The notes: generated from the letters alone by a model not told the origin. DNA of 64,000 nucleotides from Streptomyces sp. DG2A-72 (GCF_030499575.1 NZ_JASTLC010000001.1:4302001-4366000), one strand, 5' to 3'. Positions 16,331 to 25,441 are shown, counted from the stretch's first letter. A program made the numbers and translations.

Positions 16331-17176
16331 GTGTCAGTGAAGCTGGTGGACGGGGCGTGGAGCCTGGACAACACGTTCGACTTTCGCGGCCAGAAGGTCC
16401 GCTTCGGCGTACTGGGGGAAGGCGCGCCGTTGGTGCTTCTTCACGGCACCCCGTTCTCCTCGGTGGTCTGGCGGCGTATCGTGCCGCACCTCACGCGACA
16501 CCACCGCGTGTACTACTTCGATCTGCTCGGGTACGGCCAGTCGGACAAAAGACCCGGGCAAGACGTCTCGCTGGCAGTACAGAACCAGGTCTTCACCGCA
16601 CTGCTCGACCATTGGGACCTCGATCTTCCCCACGTGGTCGGCCACGACTTCGGGGGCACCACGGCGCTGCGGACACACCTGCTCGACGGCCGCGACTACC
16701 GATCCCTGACCCTGATTGACCCGGTCGCGCTCAGTCCGCACGGATCGGCGCTCGTACAGACCGCCAGACGGCACGAAGACGCGCTGAACGAACTACCCGG
16801 ATACATCCACGAAGCGATCCTGCGCGCCTACATCGCCGGGGCGGTGCACCGCCGGCTATCCGAGCAGGAGATGAACCGCTACATCGAGCCCTGGCTGGGT
16901 GATCAGGGCCAGGCCGCGTTCTATCGCCAGATCGCACAGATGGACGACCGCCACACCGACGAGATCCAAAACCGCTACAGCGACATCCGCTGCCCGGTCA
17001 CCATCCTCTGGGGCGAGCAAGACAGCTGGATTCCGGTCGCGAGAGGCCAAACCCTCGCCAGCCGCATCTCCGGCGCAAACTTCCAAATAGTGTCAGAAGC
17101 CAGTCACCTCGTTCCCGAAGATGCCCCCGAAGCCATCGTCGCCACCGTGCTCGACTTCGTCGCTCGCGTTGCCTGA
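16331..17176 (+). CDS. Alpha/beta hydrolase with Asp nucleophile (haloalkane dehalogenase-like)
   Basis: A 281-residue alpha/beta hydrolase. The oxyanion segment is VLLHGTPFSS. The nucleophile elbow is VVGHDFGGTT with Asp near residue 105 where esterases have Ser, as in haloalkane and fluoroacetate dehalogenases and epoxide hydrolases. LLGYGQSDK is also typical of that group. The acid lies in LWGEQDSWIP and the catalytic His in SEASHLVPEDAPE. GTG 16331 follows AAGGGG. It is divergent from a CGNR regulator and may form a small detoxification unit with it. The exact substrate cannot be told. Confidence 0.85.
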   Translation: MSVKLVDGAWSLDNTFDFRGQKVRFGVLGEGAPLVLLHGTPFSSVVWRRIVPHLTRHHRVYYFDLLGYGQSDKRPGQDVSLAVQNQVFTALLDHWDLDLPHVVGHDFGGTTALRTHLLDGRDYRSLTLIDPVALSPHGSALVQTARRHEDALNELPGYIHEAILRAYIAGAVHRRLSEQEMNRYIEPWLGDQGQAAFYRQIAQMDDRHTDEIQNRYSDIRCPVTILWGEQDSWIPVARGQTLASRISGANFQIVSEASHLVPEDAPEAIVATVLDFVARVA

Positions 17177-17302
17177 ACTCGTTTCGCTGAAAGATCGCCT
17201 AACGGACACACCGCTACTTGGTACGAGTTGCCGGGATCAGAATGTCTCGCCTCCGCAGTGGGCGCCGCGCCGGCCCGGACGCCCGACGTTCTTACGAGCA
17301 CA

Positions 17303-17533
17303 TCACATCCGGTCGACCCCGAGCTGCTCGGCCAGCCGCGCCACGGCCACCGACGGTGCGGACGCCACGTCGTCCGGCACGAACCCCAACAACGGCAACG
17401 TGCACAGGGCCACGGCAAGCCCCAGCCGATCCGCTTGCCCCCGACCACGGCCGGGATTGACGAACGCCGCGTCCGCCGGAGTCAAGGTGGCTAGGTGTGC
17501 CGACCAGACAGGCGACCGCTCGCGGCGACGCAT
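17303..17533 (-). pseudogene. Tn3-family transposase N-terminal fragment
   Basis: The minus-strand frame beginning MRRRERSPVWSAHLATLTP continues with RLGLAVALCTLPLLGFVPDD and VARLAEQLGVD. This is the N-terminal (DUF4158-type) region of Tn3-family transposases. It stops after about 76 codons where nearly 1000 are expected. It begins 3 bases beyond the NUDIX stop. No terminal inverted repeats were found by eye. The rest of the interval from 17177 to 17535 holds no other gene. Confidence 0.7.
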
Positions 17534-17535
17534 CG

Positions 17536-17931
17536 TCAAAGCTGCGGCAGCACGCGGTCGAAGAACACGCGGTCGGTCTCGAAGACGGGCTGAAGCCGGG
17601 AGAACTCCTGCGGTGTGACCCAGCGTGCGTCGCTCACCTCGCCCGGATGCATAACGACTTCCTCTTCCTCGGCCTCCGCTGTCCACCAGTGCAGACGGAA
17701 CGTGCCGTCCAAGGTCTGGGACTCCCAGACCTTGGCCACGGGCGAGACCCTCAGGCCGACTTCCTCGTGCACCTCCCGGATCAGGGCTTCCTCCTGCGTC
17801 TCACCGGGTTCGAGTTTGCCGCTGAGGGGCGCCCAGTACCCCGGCAACCTGGCCAGCGGACCCCGCTGGATGACGAGCACCCGCTCTCCCCGCCGCACCA
17901 CCGCGACAATCGCCTCTCGCCGGTCCATCAC
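17536..17931 (-). CDS. NUDIX hydrolase
   Basis: A 131-residue MutT-like pyrophosphohydrolase. The Nudix box occupies residues 38-60, with the pattern G-x5-E-x7-REV-x-EE-x-G and all metal-binding Glu residues present. The preceding GYWAPLSGKLEPGE is typical of 8-oxo-dGTP-type or general nucleotide NUDIX enzymes. The start overlaps the stop of the truncated dihydropteroate synthase by 4 bases (ATGA), so the two were once an operon. Substrate unknown. Confidence 0.9.
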   Translation of the reverse strand: MMDRREAIVAVVRRGERVLVIQRGPLARLPGYWAPLSGKLEPGETQEEALIREVHEEVGLRVSPVAKVWESQTLDGTFRLHWWTAEAEEEEVVMHPGEVSDARWVTPQEFSRLQPVFETDRVFFDRVLPQL

Positions 17932-18284
17932 GCTCCTCCCTTGGCAGCTTCCAGGGCATTGAAGACGGTGAGCGCATCGTGGAGGGCGGCAACGTCATGG
18001 GTACGGATGTAATCCGCTCCGTGCCATGCCGCGTACAACTCCGCCGCCACAGTTGCCGGACCAATGCCAGGAAGGCTGGTTCCGGTGAGCGCCCGCAGGA
18101 ACGACTTGCGGGAGGGAGAGACCAGCACCGGCACGTCGAACCGGGCCTTCAACTGCTCGAGATTCGCCAGGACTCTCAGCGACGGCTCGACGCCGGTCCC
18201 CAGGAAGTAGCCCAGCCCTGGGTCGATGACCAGCACTGGCCCAGGCAGCACGAACCGGATCTCGTACACAAGCAGAGTGATCAA
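17928..18284 (-). pseudogene. Dihydropteroate synthase C-terminal fragment
   Basis: This frame matches the second half of dihydropteroate synthase (FolP), which condenses p-aminobenzoate with pterin in folate synthesis. VIDPGLGYFLG is the conserved pterin-site strand, VLVSPSRKSFLRALTG holds the Ser-Arg-Lys-Ser motif, and IRTHDV near the end binds phosphate. Only 118 codons remain of about 280. The first residues (MITLLVYEIRFVLPG) do not belong to the family. The pterin-binding N-terminal half is missing, so the product should be inactive. Confidence 0.85.
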
Positions 18285-18527
18285 TGCGGGGAAACACGCC
18301 GCTGCCGGCGCTGCTGTTCTCCCTCTCCGGGATCATGCAGGCGCTCCATCCTTTCGGGCCCGTGCCGCCAGTGGGGAGCGCGCTGATCTGGCACCAGTTG
18401 AAGGTACGACCCGGGTAGGTGCCGGGTTGCAGCCGTGGGCCGGTGGCGGCTCCTTGAAATCGCTCATCGTGAGGGTGCCACGGCTGGCACTCGGTGGCCG
18501 TGAACGAGGTGTTGTCCCAGCTGCTGA

Positions 18528-18628
18528 AGCTGGTGGAGCCCGCCGTCGTCCAGGTGACCGAGTGGCGCCCGGAGTACGGTGACCCGGTCGCCGTCGACGC
18601 CTACTGCGGGGTGGGGCGCAAACCGTAG
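18528..18628 (+). pseudogene. DUF574-type methyltransferase 3' fragment
   Basis: The plus-strand frame reads LVEPAVVQVTEWRPEYGDP and ends CGVGRKP with TAG at 18628. It matches the last 30 codons of the intact methyltransferase at 10544-11311, with 76 bases (18546-18621) identical. Upstream similarity stops abruptly; 18285-18527 contains no recognisable gene. Its end overlaps the MFS stop on the other strand, just as in the left copy. Confidence 0.85.
18546..18621 (+). repeat. 76-bp direct repeat, right copy
   Basis: This is identical to 11229-11304. See the left copy. The pair could have served for homologous recombination between two paralogous loci. Confidence 0.9.
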
Positions 18629-19806
18629 CGCTCACGCGCCTCCCGCAACCCGGGCGCCAGCGCCAGTGTCACCGCGAGCGACGTCAGCGCCATCGCCGTC
18701 ATCGCCGTTGCGGGAGACGTCAGTTGGGCCACCGCGCCCGCCAGGGACGCGCTCACGCCTTGCAGGGTGAGCATCCCGGCGGAGTGCAGTCCCAGGGCGT
18801 GGCCCGCGAGTTCGTCCGGAGTGAGGGACATCAGGCGCTCCTGCTGGACCAGGCTCGCGCCGAAGCCGACGGACGCGACGGCGATCGCCGCGGCGGCGAG
18901 CGGGAGCGCCGGGTGCAGGACGAAGAACGTGTACGGGGCGGCCAGCAGGAGCAGCAGCGGCACCCCGAGCCGCCCGCGCACCGCCCCCGGCACCAGGCGC
19001 CCGATCGTCACGTCCCCGACGAACATGCCCAGCGCGGCGCAGGCGAACAGCGTGCCCGCGTGGTCGGGGGCGTAGGAGACGAAGAGCGATTCGCAGCCGA
19101 CCACCAGGCCGTTGGGAATCCACAGGGCCAGAAGGACGTACCGGCGTGGGCGGGACGACCACAACAGGGCGTTGGTGCGCCAGGTCGCCGTCACCGAGGG
19201 TCGGCCGGACGAGCGTGGCGGACGAGCCGTCAGGCCGAGTCGGACGCCCAGCGCGGCCACGGCGTACAGCGCCGCCGAGAGCAGCAGCGCCACCCGTGGG
19301 GACAGCACCGTCAGCAGGACGCCGCCCGCCGCGTACCCGGCGATCTGCATGATCCCGTTCATCATGTTGAAGACCGAACGCCCCAGCAGATAGCCGCCCT
19401 TGGCCAGGATCTCGTTGAGCAGTCCCCAGCGGACTCCCCCGCCCAGCGATGCGATCAGCCCCTCCACGAGTACGACGACGAAGACCGCCCAGATCGGCAG
19501 CCCCGGCACCGCCAGCACCGCCGTACCGGCCGCGAAGGCGACCGAGATCCCCGCCAGCGTCGCCCTCGGCGGCATCCGGTCCGCGCCCGACAGCAGCAGC
19601 GTCGCGCCGAGCACCTGCGCCAGCGACGGGCCGAACATGCTCACCGCCGACAGCAGCGGCGACTCGGTGGCCCGGTACACGAGCGTGCCGAGCGCCAGCC
19701 CGCCCACGGTCTTCGCGACACCATTGGCGGCGGAGGTGAGGAACAACGGAGTGAACTCCGGTGTCCGGAACAGGGACTTGTAGCCGTTGGTCACGCTGTT
19801 GGTCAT
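18601..19806 (-). CDS. MFS transporter (drug/metabolite exporter type)
   Basis: A 401-residue membrane protein with about 12 hydrophobic helices, of the major facilitator superfamily type often linked to efflux. Loops between helices 2 and 3 carry GADRMPPRAT, a weak match to the MFS loop motif. The N terminus MTNSVTNGYKSLFRTPEF is cytoplasmic. It is divergent from an ArsR-like regulator with 71 bases between starts, a classic regulator-exporter pair. A decayed relative lies at 11284-11417. The exported compound is unknown. Confidence 0.88.
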   Translation of the reverse strand: MTNSVTNGYKSLFRTPEFTPLFLTSAANGVAKTVGGLALGTLVYRATESPLLSAVSMFGPSLAQVLGATLLLSGADRMPPRATLAGISVAFAAGTAVLAVPGLPIWAVFVVVLVEGLIASLGGGVRWGLLNEILAKGGYLLGRSVFNMMNGIMQIAGYAAGGVLLTVLSPRVALLLSAALYAVAALGVRLGLTARPPRSSGRPSVTATWRTNALLWSSRPRRYVLLALWIPNGLVVGCESLFVSYAPDHAGTLFACAALGMFVGDVTIGRLVPGAVRGRLGVPLLLLLAAPYTFFVLHPALPLAAAAIAVASVGFGASLVQQERLMSLTPDELAGHALGLHSAGMLTLQGVSASLAGAVAQLTSPATAMTAMALTSLAVTLALAPGLREARERYGLRPTPQ

Positions 19807-19877
19807 GCGCGGAGTCTCGGGCGCCCACGGACGCGGGAGTTATTGTTTCGCGCAGACGCGAAAGGTGGCGTACGCCC

Positions 19878-20855
19878 ATGGGCTGGTGGCAGATCAACGC
19901 CGACACCCTCGCCCGCAGCCGCTTCGTCCTCTCCCCGCTCGCCGAGACCTTCGCGAGCCTGAAGCTGCTGCACGCGGGCACGGCCGCGCACCCCGGCGAG
20001 CGGGCCTGGCTGCACGTCCATCTCCCCGCCTACCGACAGCGGTTGGACCCCGTCACCGCGCTCCTCGTCCGCTCGGGACTCGGCCGTAACTGGATCGCCG
20101 ACTTCCTCACGCCCACCCCACGTGACGGCGAAACCTTCGAGGAGGGCCTCGCCCGCGTCCGCGCGGCCCGCCCGCAGGACGCCCGCGCGCACCTGAAGGT
20201 CTCCCTCGCCGGTCCCCTCCCCACCGACCTCGACCGCGACGACCTCCCCGACCGCGCGGCCGACCTCCTGTCCTACGTCTGGACCGAGACCGTACGGCCG
20301 TACTGGCCCCGGCGCCGACGCGTCCTGGAGGCCGACGTGATCGCCCGGCTCGCACAGGTGAGCCGGGGCGGCTGGGCAGCCGTACTGGACGGACTGCGGC
20401 CCGGGACACGCTGGCTCGGCGACAGCCGGTTCCAGGTCAACCTGCACGAATATCCGCCTCGCGAGATCTCCGGCGCGGAGCTGGTGTTCGTGCCGGTCAC
20501 TCCGAAGGCGGGCTGGGTGTCCTGGGCGGAAGCCGAGCGCCGATACGCGGTGATCTACCCGTGCACGGGCGCCCTGGCCGACGTATCGGACAGGCCCCCG
20601 CCCGCGAGCCTCGGCGCGCTGCTCGGCACCGCGCGGGCCGCGCTGCTCGTCCTGCTGGACTCCCCGCTGAGCACGACCCAGCTCGTCGCCCTGACCGGCC
20701 AGGGCCTCGGCTCGATCGGCCGCCATGTGAAGATCCTGCTGGACGCGGGGCTCGTGGAACGACGCAGGGCGGGCCGGTCGGTGCTGTACTCGCGGACGGC
20801 GGCCGGTGAGGTTCTCGTCGAGGCTCAGAACGGTGCCGACACCTACCGCAGTTAG
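19878..20855 (+). CDS. ArsR-type winged-helix regulator (DUF5937-like N domain)
   Basis: A 325-residue regulator. Residues 1-230 form the actinobacterial ligand-like domain that begins WWQINADTLARSRFVLSPLAET. The last 80 residues are an ArsR-like winged helix: LLVLLDSPLSTTQLVALTGQGLGSIGRHVKIL, then a wing VERRRAGRSVLYSRT. ATG 19878 matches the usual family start. It is divergent from the MFS exporter it presumably represses. The conserved Cys pair of metal sensors is not present, so it probably senses an organic ligand. Confidence 0.83.
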   Translation: MGWWQINADTLARSRFVLSPLAETFASLKLLHAGTAAHPGERAWLHVHLPAYRQRLDPVTALLVRSGLGRNWIADFLTPTPRDGETFEEGLARVRAARPQDARAHLKVSLAGPLPTDLDRDDLPDRAADLLSYVWTETVRPYWPRRRRVLEADVIARLAQVSRGGWAAVLDGLRPGTRWLGDSRFQVNLHEYPPREISGAELVFVPVTPKAGWVSWAEAERRYAVIYPCTGALADVSDRPPPASLGALLGTARAALLVLLDSPLSTTQLVALTGQGLGSIGRHVKILLDAGLVERRRAGRSVLYSRTAAGEVLVEAQNGADTYRS

Positions 20856-20864
20856 CATCCGCTC

Positions 20865-21371
20865 ATGACTACTGACACCACCGGCAACTCCGTACTCGAC
20901 GTGGACATCGATGCGCTCCAGGGCGGTGCGGCGGACCTCGGCCAGTACAAGGGCAAGGCCGTCCTGATCGTGAACGTGGCCTCCAAGTGCGGGCTGACCC
21001 CGCAGTACGCGGGCCTGGAGCGGCTCCAGGAGCGTTACGCCGCGCAGGGCTTCACCGTGCTCGGCGTGCCCTGCAACCAGTTCATGGGCCAGGAGCCCGG
21101 CAGCTCCGAGGAGATCGCCGAGTTCTGCTCGGCGACGTACGGCGTGACCTTCCCGATGACCGAGAAGGTCGAGGTCAACGGGGACGGACGGCATGCGCTG
21201 TACGAGCGCCTGACCGGCTTCGCCGACGCCGAGGGGCACACTGGCGACATCCGCTGGAACTTCGAGAAGTTCCTGATCGGCCGGGACGGCGAGGTCGCCG
21301 CCCGCTTCTCCCCGCAGACCGAGCCGGAGTCGGCGGAGGTCGTGGCGGCGGTGGAGGCGCAACTGGCCTAA
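20865..21371 (+). CDS. Glutathione peroxidase-family peroxidase
   Basis: A 168-residue thiol peroxidase of the GPx family, reducing peroxides with thioredoxin or mycothiol as partner in actinobacteria. The peroxidatic Cys42 lies in VASKCGLTPQY. The Gln of VPCNQFMGQEPG and the Trp/Asn of RWNFEKFLIG complete the catalytic set. The sequence uses Cys, not selenocysteine. It starts 9 bases after the ArsR gene, possibly co-transcribed. A dispersed intergenic repeat follows its stop. Confidence 0.92.
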   Translation: MTTDTTGNSVLDVDIDALQGGAADLGQYKGKAVLIVNVASKCGLTPQYAGLERLQERYAAQGFTVLGVPCNQFMGQEPGSSEEIAEFCSATYGVTFPMTEKVEVNGDGRHALYERLTGFADAEGHTGDIRWNFEKFLIGRDGEVAARFSPQTEPESAEVVAAVEAQLA

Positions 21372-21375
21372 GTAG

Positions 21376-21449
21376 CGGTTCGGCAGCGCGCCCCGAAGGG
21401 GCGCGGGGAACTGCGCGACCAGCCACAACGGCGCCGCAGCCGAACGACA
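21376..21449 (+). repeat. Dispersed Streptomyces intergenic repeat, copy 1
   Basis: It begins CGGTTCGGCAGCG, contains a hairpin GCGCCCC-GAA-GGGGCGC, then GGGGAACTGCGCGACC and AGCCACAACGG. Related copies occur at 30590-30642, 49963-50020, 52555-52635 and 62227-62270, always directly after or between genes. The hairpin may act as a terminator. Confidence 0.75.
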
Positions 21450-21557
21450 ACACAGCGCGGCACTACCCGCGGAGCGCTCGGCTTCTTGACCTTGCCCCTG
21501 GGGCAAGGGTGAGCGTCCTTGTCACCGGGCGGAAGGCGCCCGGTGACGGAGGATGAC

Positions 21558-22150
21558 GTGGTGGACGACAACCTGCTCACCATCGGGGCGTTCGCCGCGA
21601 AGGCCCGGCTCTCGGCCAAGGCCCTGCGACTGTACGACCGGCTCGGACTGCTGGCCCCGGCCCACGTGGACGAGGCCAGCGGCTACCGCTACTACCGCGC
21701 CGACCAGGCCGAACGCGCCCGGCTGGTGGCCCTGCTGCGGCAGCTGGACATGCCGCGCGACTGCTCGCCGCGTACTGGGCGGACGTTGAAGCGCGAATCG
21801 CGGGGCAGCGGACGCTCGCCGTGTACCTCCGTGCACGACTGTCGGGGAGGAGCTCCGAGATGTACGGGAAGTTCGAGGTCGAGACGGCCGACGTGCCGGC
21901 GCAGGTGGTGATCACCGAGACCAGGCACACGCTGGCGGACGAGCTGCCGGCGTGGATCGGGGCCTCGCTGGGGCGCCTGGAGGCGGCCTCACGGGAGTGC
22001 GGGGGCATCACGGCGCCGCCGTTCGTCGTGTACCACTCCGAGGTGTCGATGGAGAGCGACGGGCCCGCCGAGGCCTGTGTCCCCGTCGCCGACGAGGCCG
22101 CGGCCCGGGCGTGGGCCGGGGCACAGGGGCGGACCCGCGGAACAGTGGAT
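21558..22150 (+). pseudogene. MerR-family regulator, broken by deletion and frameshift
   Basis: GTG 21558 follows GGAGGA and opens a MerR DNA-binding domain: [27 protein letters not shown], then [25 protein letters not shown]. At about 21755 the frame is lost: a segment of the coiled-coil linker is deleted. Another frame resumes [26 protein letters not shown] and continues into a GyrI-like effector domain ([18 protein letters not shown]). That domain also stops early near 22130. The product would lack a proper effector region. Confidence 0.85.
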
Positions 22151-22414
22151 CACCGTAGATGTCGAGTTTGGCGACTGCCTACAGATCGCCAGGCGCAGAG
22201 CAGGGCAGGTTTCAACCGTCTGGGTGACTCGCCCCGCGCATCCGTGCACCACACCTGGTCATCCTGACCGCTCCTGAGCTGCGGAAACACCAGTCGCACG
22301 CTCCCGGTGCCCCGGAGAAACGTCGCCGACTGGGATGCGGCGCGGCGGGGGCGGAGGATCCGGTGTGCGACGTGGCGTTTCCGGTCAAGGTGGACGCGAA
22401 GGATCGCTGAGGGC

Positions 22415-23275
22415 TCAGTCCCTCGCGGGGCCGAGCGGTCGGCCGGTGAACGCGTCCAGCAGAACCCGGTCCCCCACCGGCCGGTCCAGCTCCACCGTCC
22501 TCTCCTGGGCGTGCAGGCTGTCCTGGCACAGACCGTCGTCCGTCCCGACCACGTACCCCGACAGCACCACACTGCCGTCCGTCTCAAGTACGTCCACGGC
22601 GGGCCCGTCGTCGCAGGCTCCATGGTGGGCCACGACAGTCACCGACCGACCGTCCCCGGCCACCTCGACCACCCCGCCGAGATCCCACAGATCACCGGAG
22701 AGCCCTTCCGCGGCCGGACCGATGGGCGGCTGGGGGATCTTCGACGGGCCGATGGCGACCCGCTTGAGCGGGGTGTCGTAGCCCTCCAGCGTGAACAGCC
22801 ACGCCGGGACGGTCGCCGGACCGCGGCTGGTGGCCATCGTCGTCTCGCCCAGCTCCGCCCTGGTCACGGTGAGGCGTGGTCCGTCGCCGCTGTTACGGGC
22901 CAGGGTCTCGTACGCCTCCAGCGCGCCCGTCAGGTCCAGCGTGAGCGTCTCTCCGCTCTGCCACTTCACCTTGCCGCTCTTGCCGCCCTTGTGCGTCTTG
23001 GGCAGTTCGGCGCTCAGGGCGAAGTTCTGGGTCGCGTAGGCCTCCTTGTCGTCCGCGTCGTGCCAGCCGCCCTCGGGCGGCTGGACCGGGCCTTGCATCG
23101 GGTAGTAGCCCCTGCCGTACGCCTCGGCGGCCGCAGACCCGTCCCAGGCCTCGGCGACCCGTCCGGCGCGCTCCTTCGTCTCCGGCGCCGGGCTGTGGCC
23201 GCCGGCCGCCTCACTGCCGCAACCGACGACGGCGAACAGGACGAGCGCGATGGTCCGTGTCAGGTGTGTCCGCAT
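22415..23275 (-). CDS. Lipoprotein of unknown function
   Basis: A 286-residue protein with a lipoprotein signal: MRTHLTRTIALVLFAVVGCG, with the lipobox Cys at about residue 19. The rest is polar, beta-rich and Asp/Gly-rich, with no transmembrane segment, and is expected on the outer face of the membrane. ATG 23275 is chosen since it begins directly at the signal peptide; an ATG 30 bases earlier adds ten odd residues. I do not recognise a domain. It lies 114 bases downstream of the membrane protein gene on the same strand. Confidence 0.75.
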   Translation of the reverse strand: MRTHLTRTIALVLFAVVGCGSEAAGGHSPAPETKERAGRVAEAWDGSAAAEAYGRGYYPMQGPVQPPEGGWHDADDKEAYATQNFALSAELPKTHKGGKSGKVKWQSGETLTLDLTGALEAYETLARNSGDGPRLTVTRAELGETTMATSRGPATVPAWLFTLEGYDTPLKRVAIGPSKIPQPPIGPAAEGLSGDLWDLGGVVEVAGDGRSVTVVAHHGACDDGPAVDVLETDGSVVLSGYVVGTDDGLCQDSLHAQERTVELDRPVGDRVLLDAFTGRPLGPARD

Positions 23276-23389
23276 GGGTCCCCCAGGGCATGACGAGCGA
23301 TACACACCTGTGACGCCCGGCCCCCGGCCCGCGTTCGCCTCGTGGTCCTCCCGTTACACGCGTCCGTCGCGCGAGTCCGTTTCGCGTGA

Positions 23390-25234
23390 CTACCTCAGCT
23401 CCTCCGGGCACGGCGTCCCCCGCGGCACCCCGTACGGCGCTCCCAGCCGGTAGGTTCCCGCCTTCGGTGCCAGCAGGACCGTCCACTTGTCGCCGTCCGC
23501 GTCCTCCTCGGCCTCCATCAGGCAGCCGTTGACGTTGTCGTACGACTTCGGGCTGCCGTCGGGGCGGTCCTTGGAGGCCTCCGTCTCCTGCGGGGGCTTC
23601 AGCTTCTTGCCCTCGGCGTCGACGATGCTCAGCCACGGCGAGTACGGGATGCGGACGAGGATGCGGCCGGGCGCGGTGACCTTCATGGTCAGCTCGGTCT
23701 GCTCGGTGCGCTCGACGACGGCGTTGGGCTCGGCGAGCGGCGTCGGATCGGTGACGCGGAACAGCTGCCAGTTGGCATCGCCCCAGATCTGCTTCAGATA
23801 CGGCATGCCGCGCTGGACCAGCTCCCGCTCGCGCTCACCGCCGTCGCCGTCCGCCTTGCCCTTGGGCAGCACGACGAAGTGGACGGCCCAGCGCCTGAGC
23901 CACTCGTAGTAGTTCGCGGAGTTGAGCGTGTCGTCGTAGAAGAGGGGGTTGCGTCCCATGTCGGCCTGGCGGTTCCAGCCGCGGGCCAGGTTGACGTACG
24001 GGGCAAGCGCGGAGGCCTCGCGGTGGGAGCTGGCCGGGACCACCTCGACGCGCCCCTTCTCGGCGCCGACCTCCTGGAGTTCGTTGACGAGCGGCGCCAG
24101 CTCGCGGGCCCAGGAGGCGGTCGGGGTCGTGTTCACGACGTCGTCCACGGACTTGAAGCCGATCCACGCGTTGAAGCCGACGATGACCACGACGAGCGCG
24201 TACCACTTGCGGGAGCGCGGCACCGTGAACGGCAGCGCGGCGACCAGCGCCACTCCCGCGAACAGCATCGGCAGCCGGGTGATGTTGGAGCCGATCTGCG
24301 AGCTGATCAGCCACACCAGCAGGACCGAGAGCCCGTACACGGCGGCCGTGATCCGTACGGTCTTCCACTCGCGCGGCACGGCGGCGAAGACGAACACCGA
24401 GTACAGCAGCGGCAGCGACGCCGAGCCGACGGACATCGGCTGGGTGCCGGAGAAGGGGAACAGCCAGGCGGACACGGCGACCACGGCCGCGGGCGCGAGC
24501 CCCAGCGCCCAGGCGCCCGGCCGGCGCTTCTGCAGGAACAGCGCCACCGCCACCAGGCCCACGAACAGTCCCGCGACCGGCGACGCCATCGTGGCGAGCG
24601 CCGCCAGCGGGGCCGCGCACAGCGCCTTCACCCAGCGTTTGTAGCGCCAGCGGTACGGCCAGCAGAACACCACCGCGACCGCACCCAGCGCGAACACCGT
24701 GCCCAGCCCGAAGGTCACCCGCCCCGACGCGGCATTGCACAGAAGCGCGAACACACCCGCGAGCGCGGCCCACAGCGGGTTCTTCACCGACCGGCTGCGC
24801 AGCAGGATCAGCGTCAGCAGCCCGGCCGAGATCGTTCCCGCGATCATCATCGACGTACGGACGCCGAAGACGGACATCAGATACGGCGACACCACGCTGT
24901 ACGACACCGGGTGCATACCGCCGTACCAGGCGAGGTTGTACGCCGAGTCCGGATGCCGGCCGACGAACTCGGCCCAGGCGTCCTGTGCCGCGAGGTCGCC
25001 ACCGCTGTTCGCGAACGTGAAGAACCAGACGATGTGCAGGGCGCCGGAGAGGGCGGCGACGAACAGGACGGGGTGGCGCAGGAACCGTTCACGGAGGGTC
25101 AGGACGGCACGCTTGAGCGCCGCCGTCGCACCGCCGTGCTCAGTGTCGGCCTGCGGTGCGGGCACGCGTATTCGCGGGCCTGATCCCGGGTCCGGACCGG
25201 CGTCGTCTGCGTGTTTCGGCTCCGCAGTGGCCAC
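23390..25234 (-). CDS. Large polytopic membrane protein with extracytoplasmic C domain
   Basis: A 614-residue protein. Residues 1-50 are cytoplasmic and charged. From about 55 to 400 there are roughly ten hydrophobic helices, with a first loop rich in aromatic and acidic residues (QDAWAEFVGRHPDSAYNLAWYGGMHP). The last 220 residues are soluble and outside. The arrangement recalls GT-C type glycosyltransferases and related polymer-synthesis proteins, but I see no clear GT-C Asp motif and do not assign a reaction. It precedes the lipoprotein gene. Confidence 0.7.
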   Translation of the reverse strand: MATAEPKHADDAGPDPGSGPRIRVPAPQADTEHGGATAALKRAVLTLRERFLRHPVLFVAALSGALHIVWFFTFANSGGDLAAQDAWAEFVGRHPDSAYNLAWYGGMHPVSYSVVSPYLMSVFGVRTSMMIAGTISAGLLTLILLRSRSVKNPLWAALAGVFALLCNAASGRVTFGLGTVFALGAVAVVFCWPYRWRYKRWVKALCAAPLAALATMASPVAGLFVGLVAVALFLQKRRPGAWALGLAPAAVVAVSAWLFPFSGTQPMSVGSASLPLLYSVFVFAAVPREWKTVRITAAVYGLSVLLVWLISSQIGSNITRLPMLFAGVALVAALPFTVPRSRKWYALVVVIVGFNAWIGFKSVDDVVNTTPTASWARELAPLVNELQEVGAEKGRVEVVPASSHREASALAPYVNLARGWNRQADMGRNPLFYDDTLNSANYYEWLRRWAVHFVVLPKGKADGDGGERERELVQRGMPYLKQIWGDANWQLFRVTDPTPLAEPNAVVERTEQTELTMKVTAPGRILVRIPYSPWLSIVDAEGKKLKPPQETEASKDRPDGSPKSYDNVNGCLMEAEEDADGDKWTVLLAPKAGTYRLGAPYGVPRGTPCPEELR

Positions 25235-25371
25235 CTGAAGGCACTCCCCGTGTCCCGTCTTCTGTTCTCTTCAGGACGCGTCCCGTTCCCCGTCCGTTGC
25301 CTGCCGCGTCCCTGCGGCTTTTCCGGCCGCGTCCCGTGAGCGGTGACCTGCCCCGATTCGCGACGCTAACA

Positions 25372-25419
25372 CGTGGCCCCCCGCTCGGCTCCCGGGTGGG
25401 GGCCGAGCGGGGGGCCACG
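25372..25419 (-). terminator. Very strong hairpin terminator after the carboxypeptidase gene
   Basis: An 18-bp perfect stem (25372-25389 with 25402-25419) has a 12-base loop. It begins 23 bases after the minus-strand stop at 25442 and precedes the membrane protein gene, so it separates the two units. Confidence 0.85.
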
Positions 25420-25441
25420 GCTGGGAACGTCGCGCCCGGGA

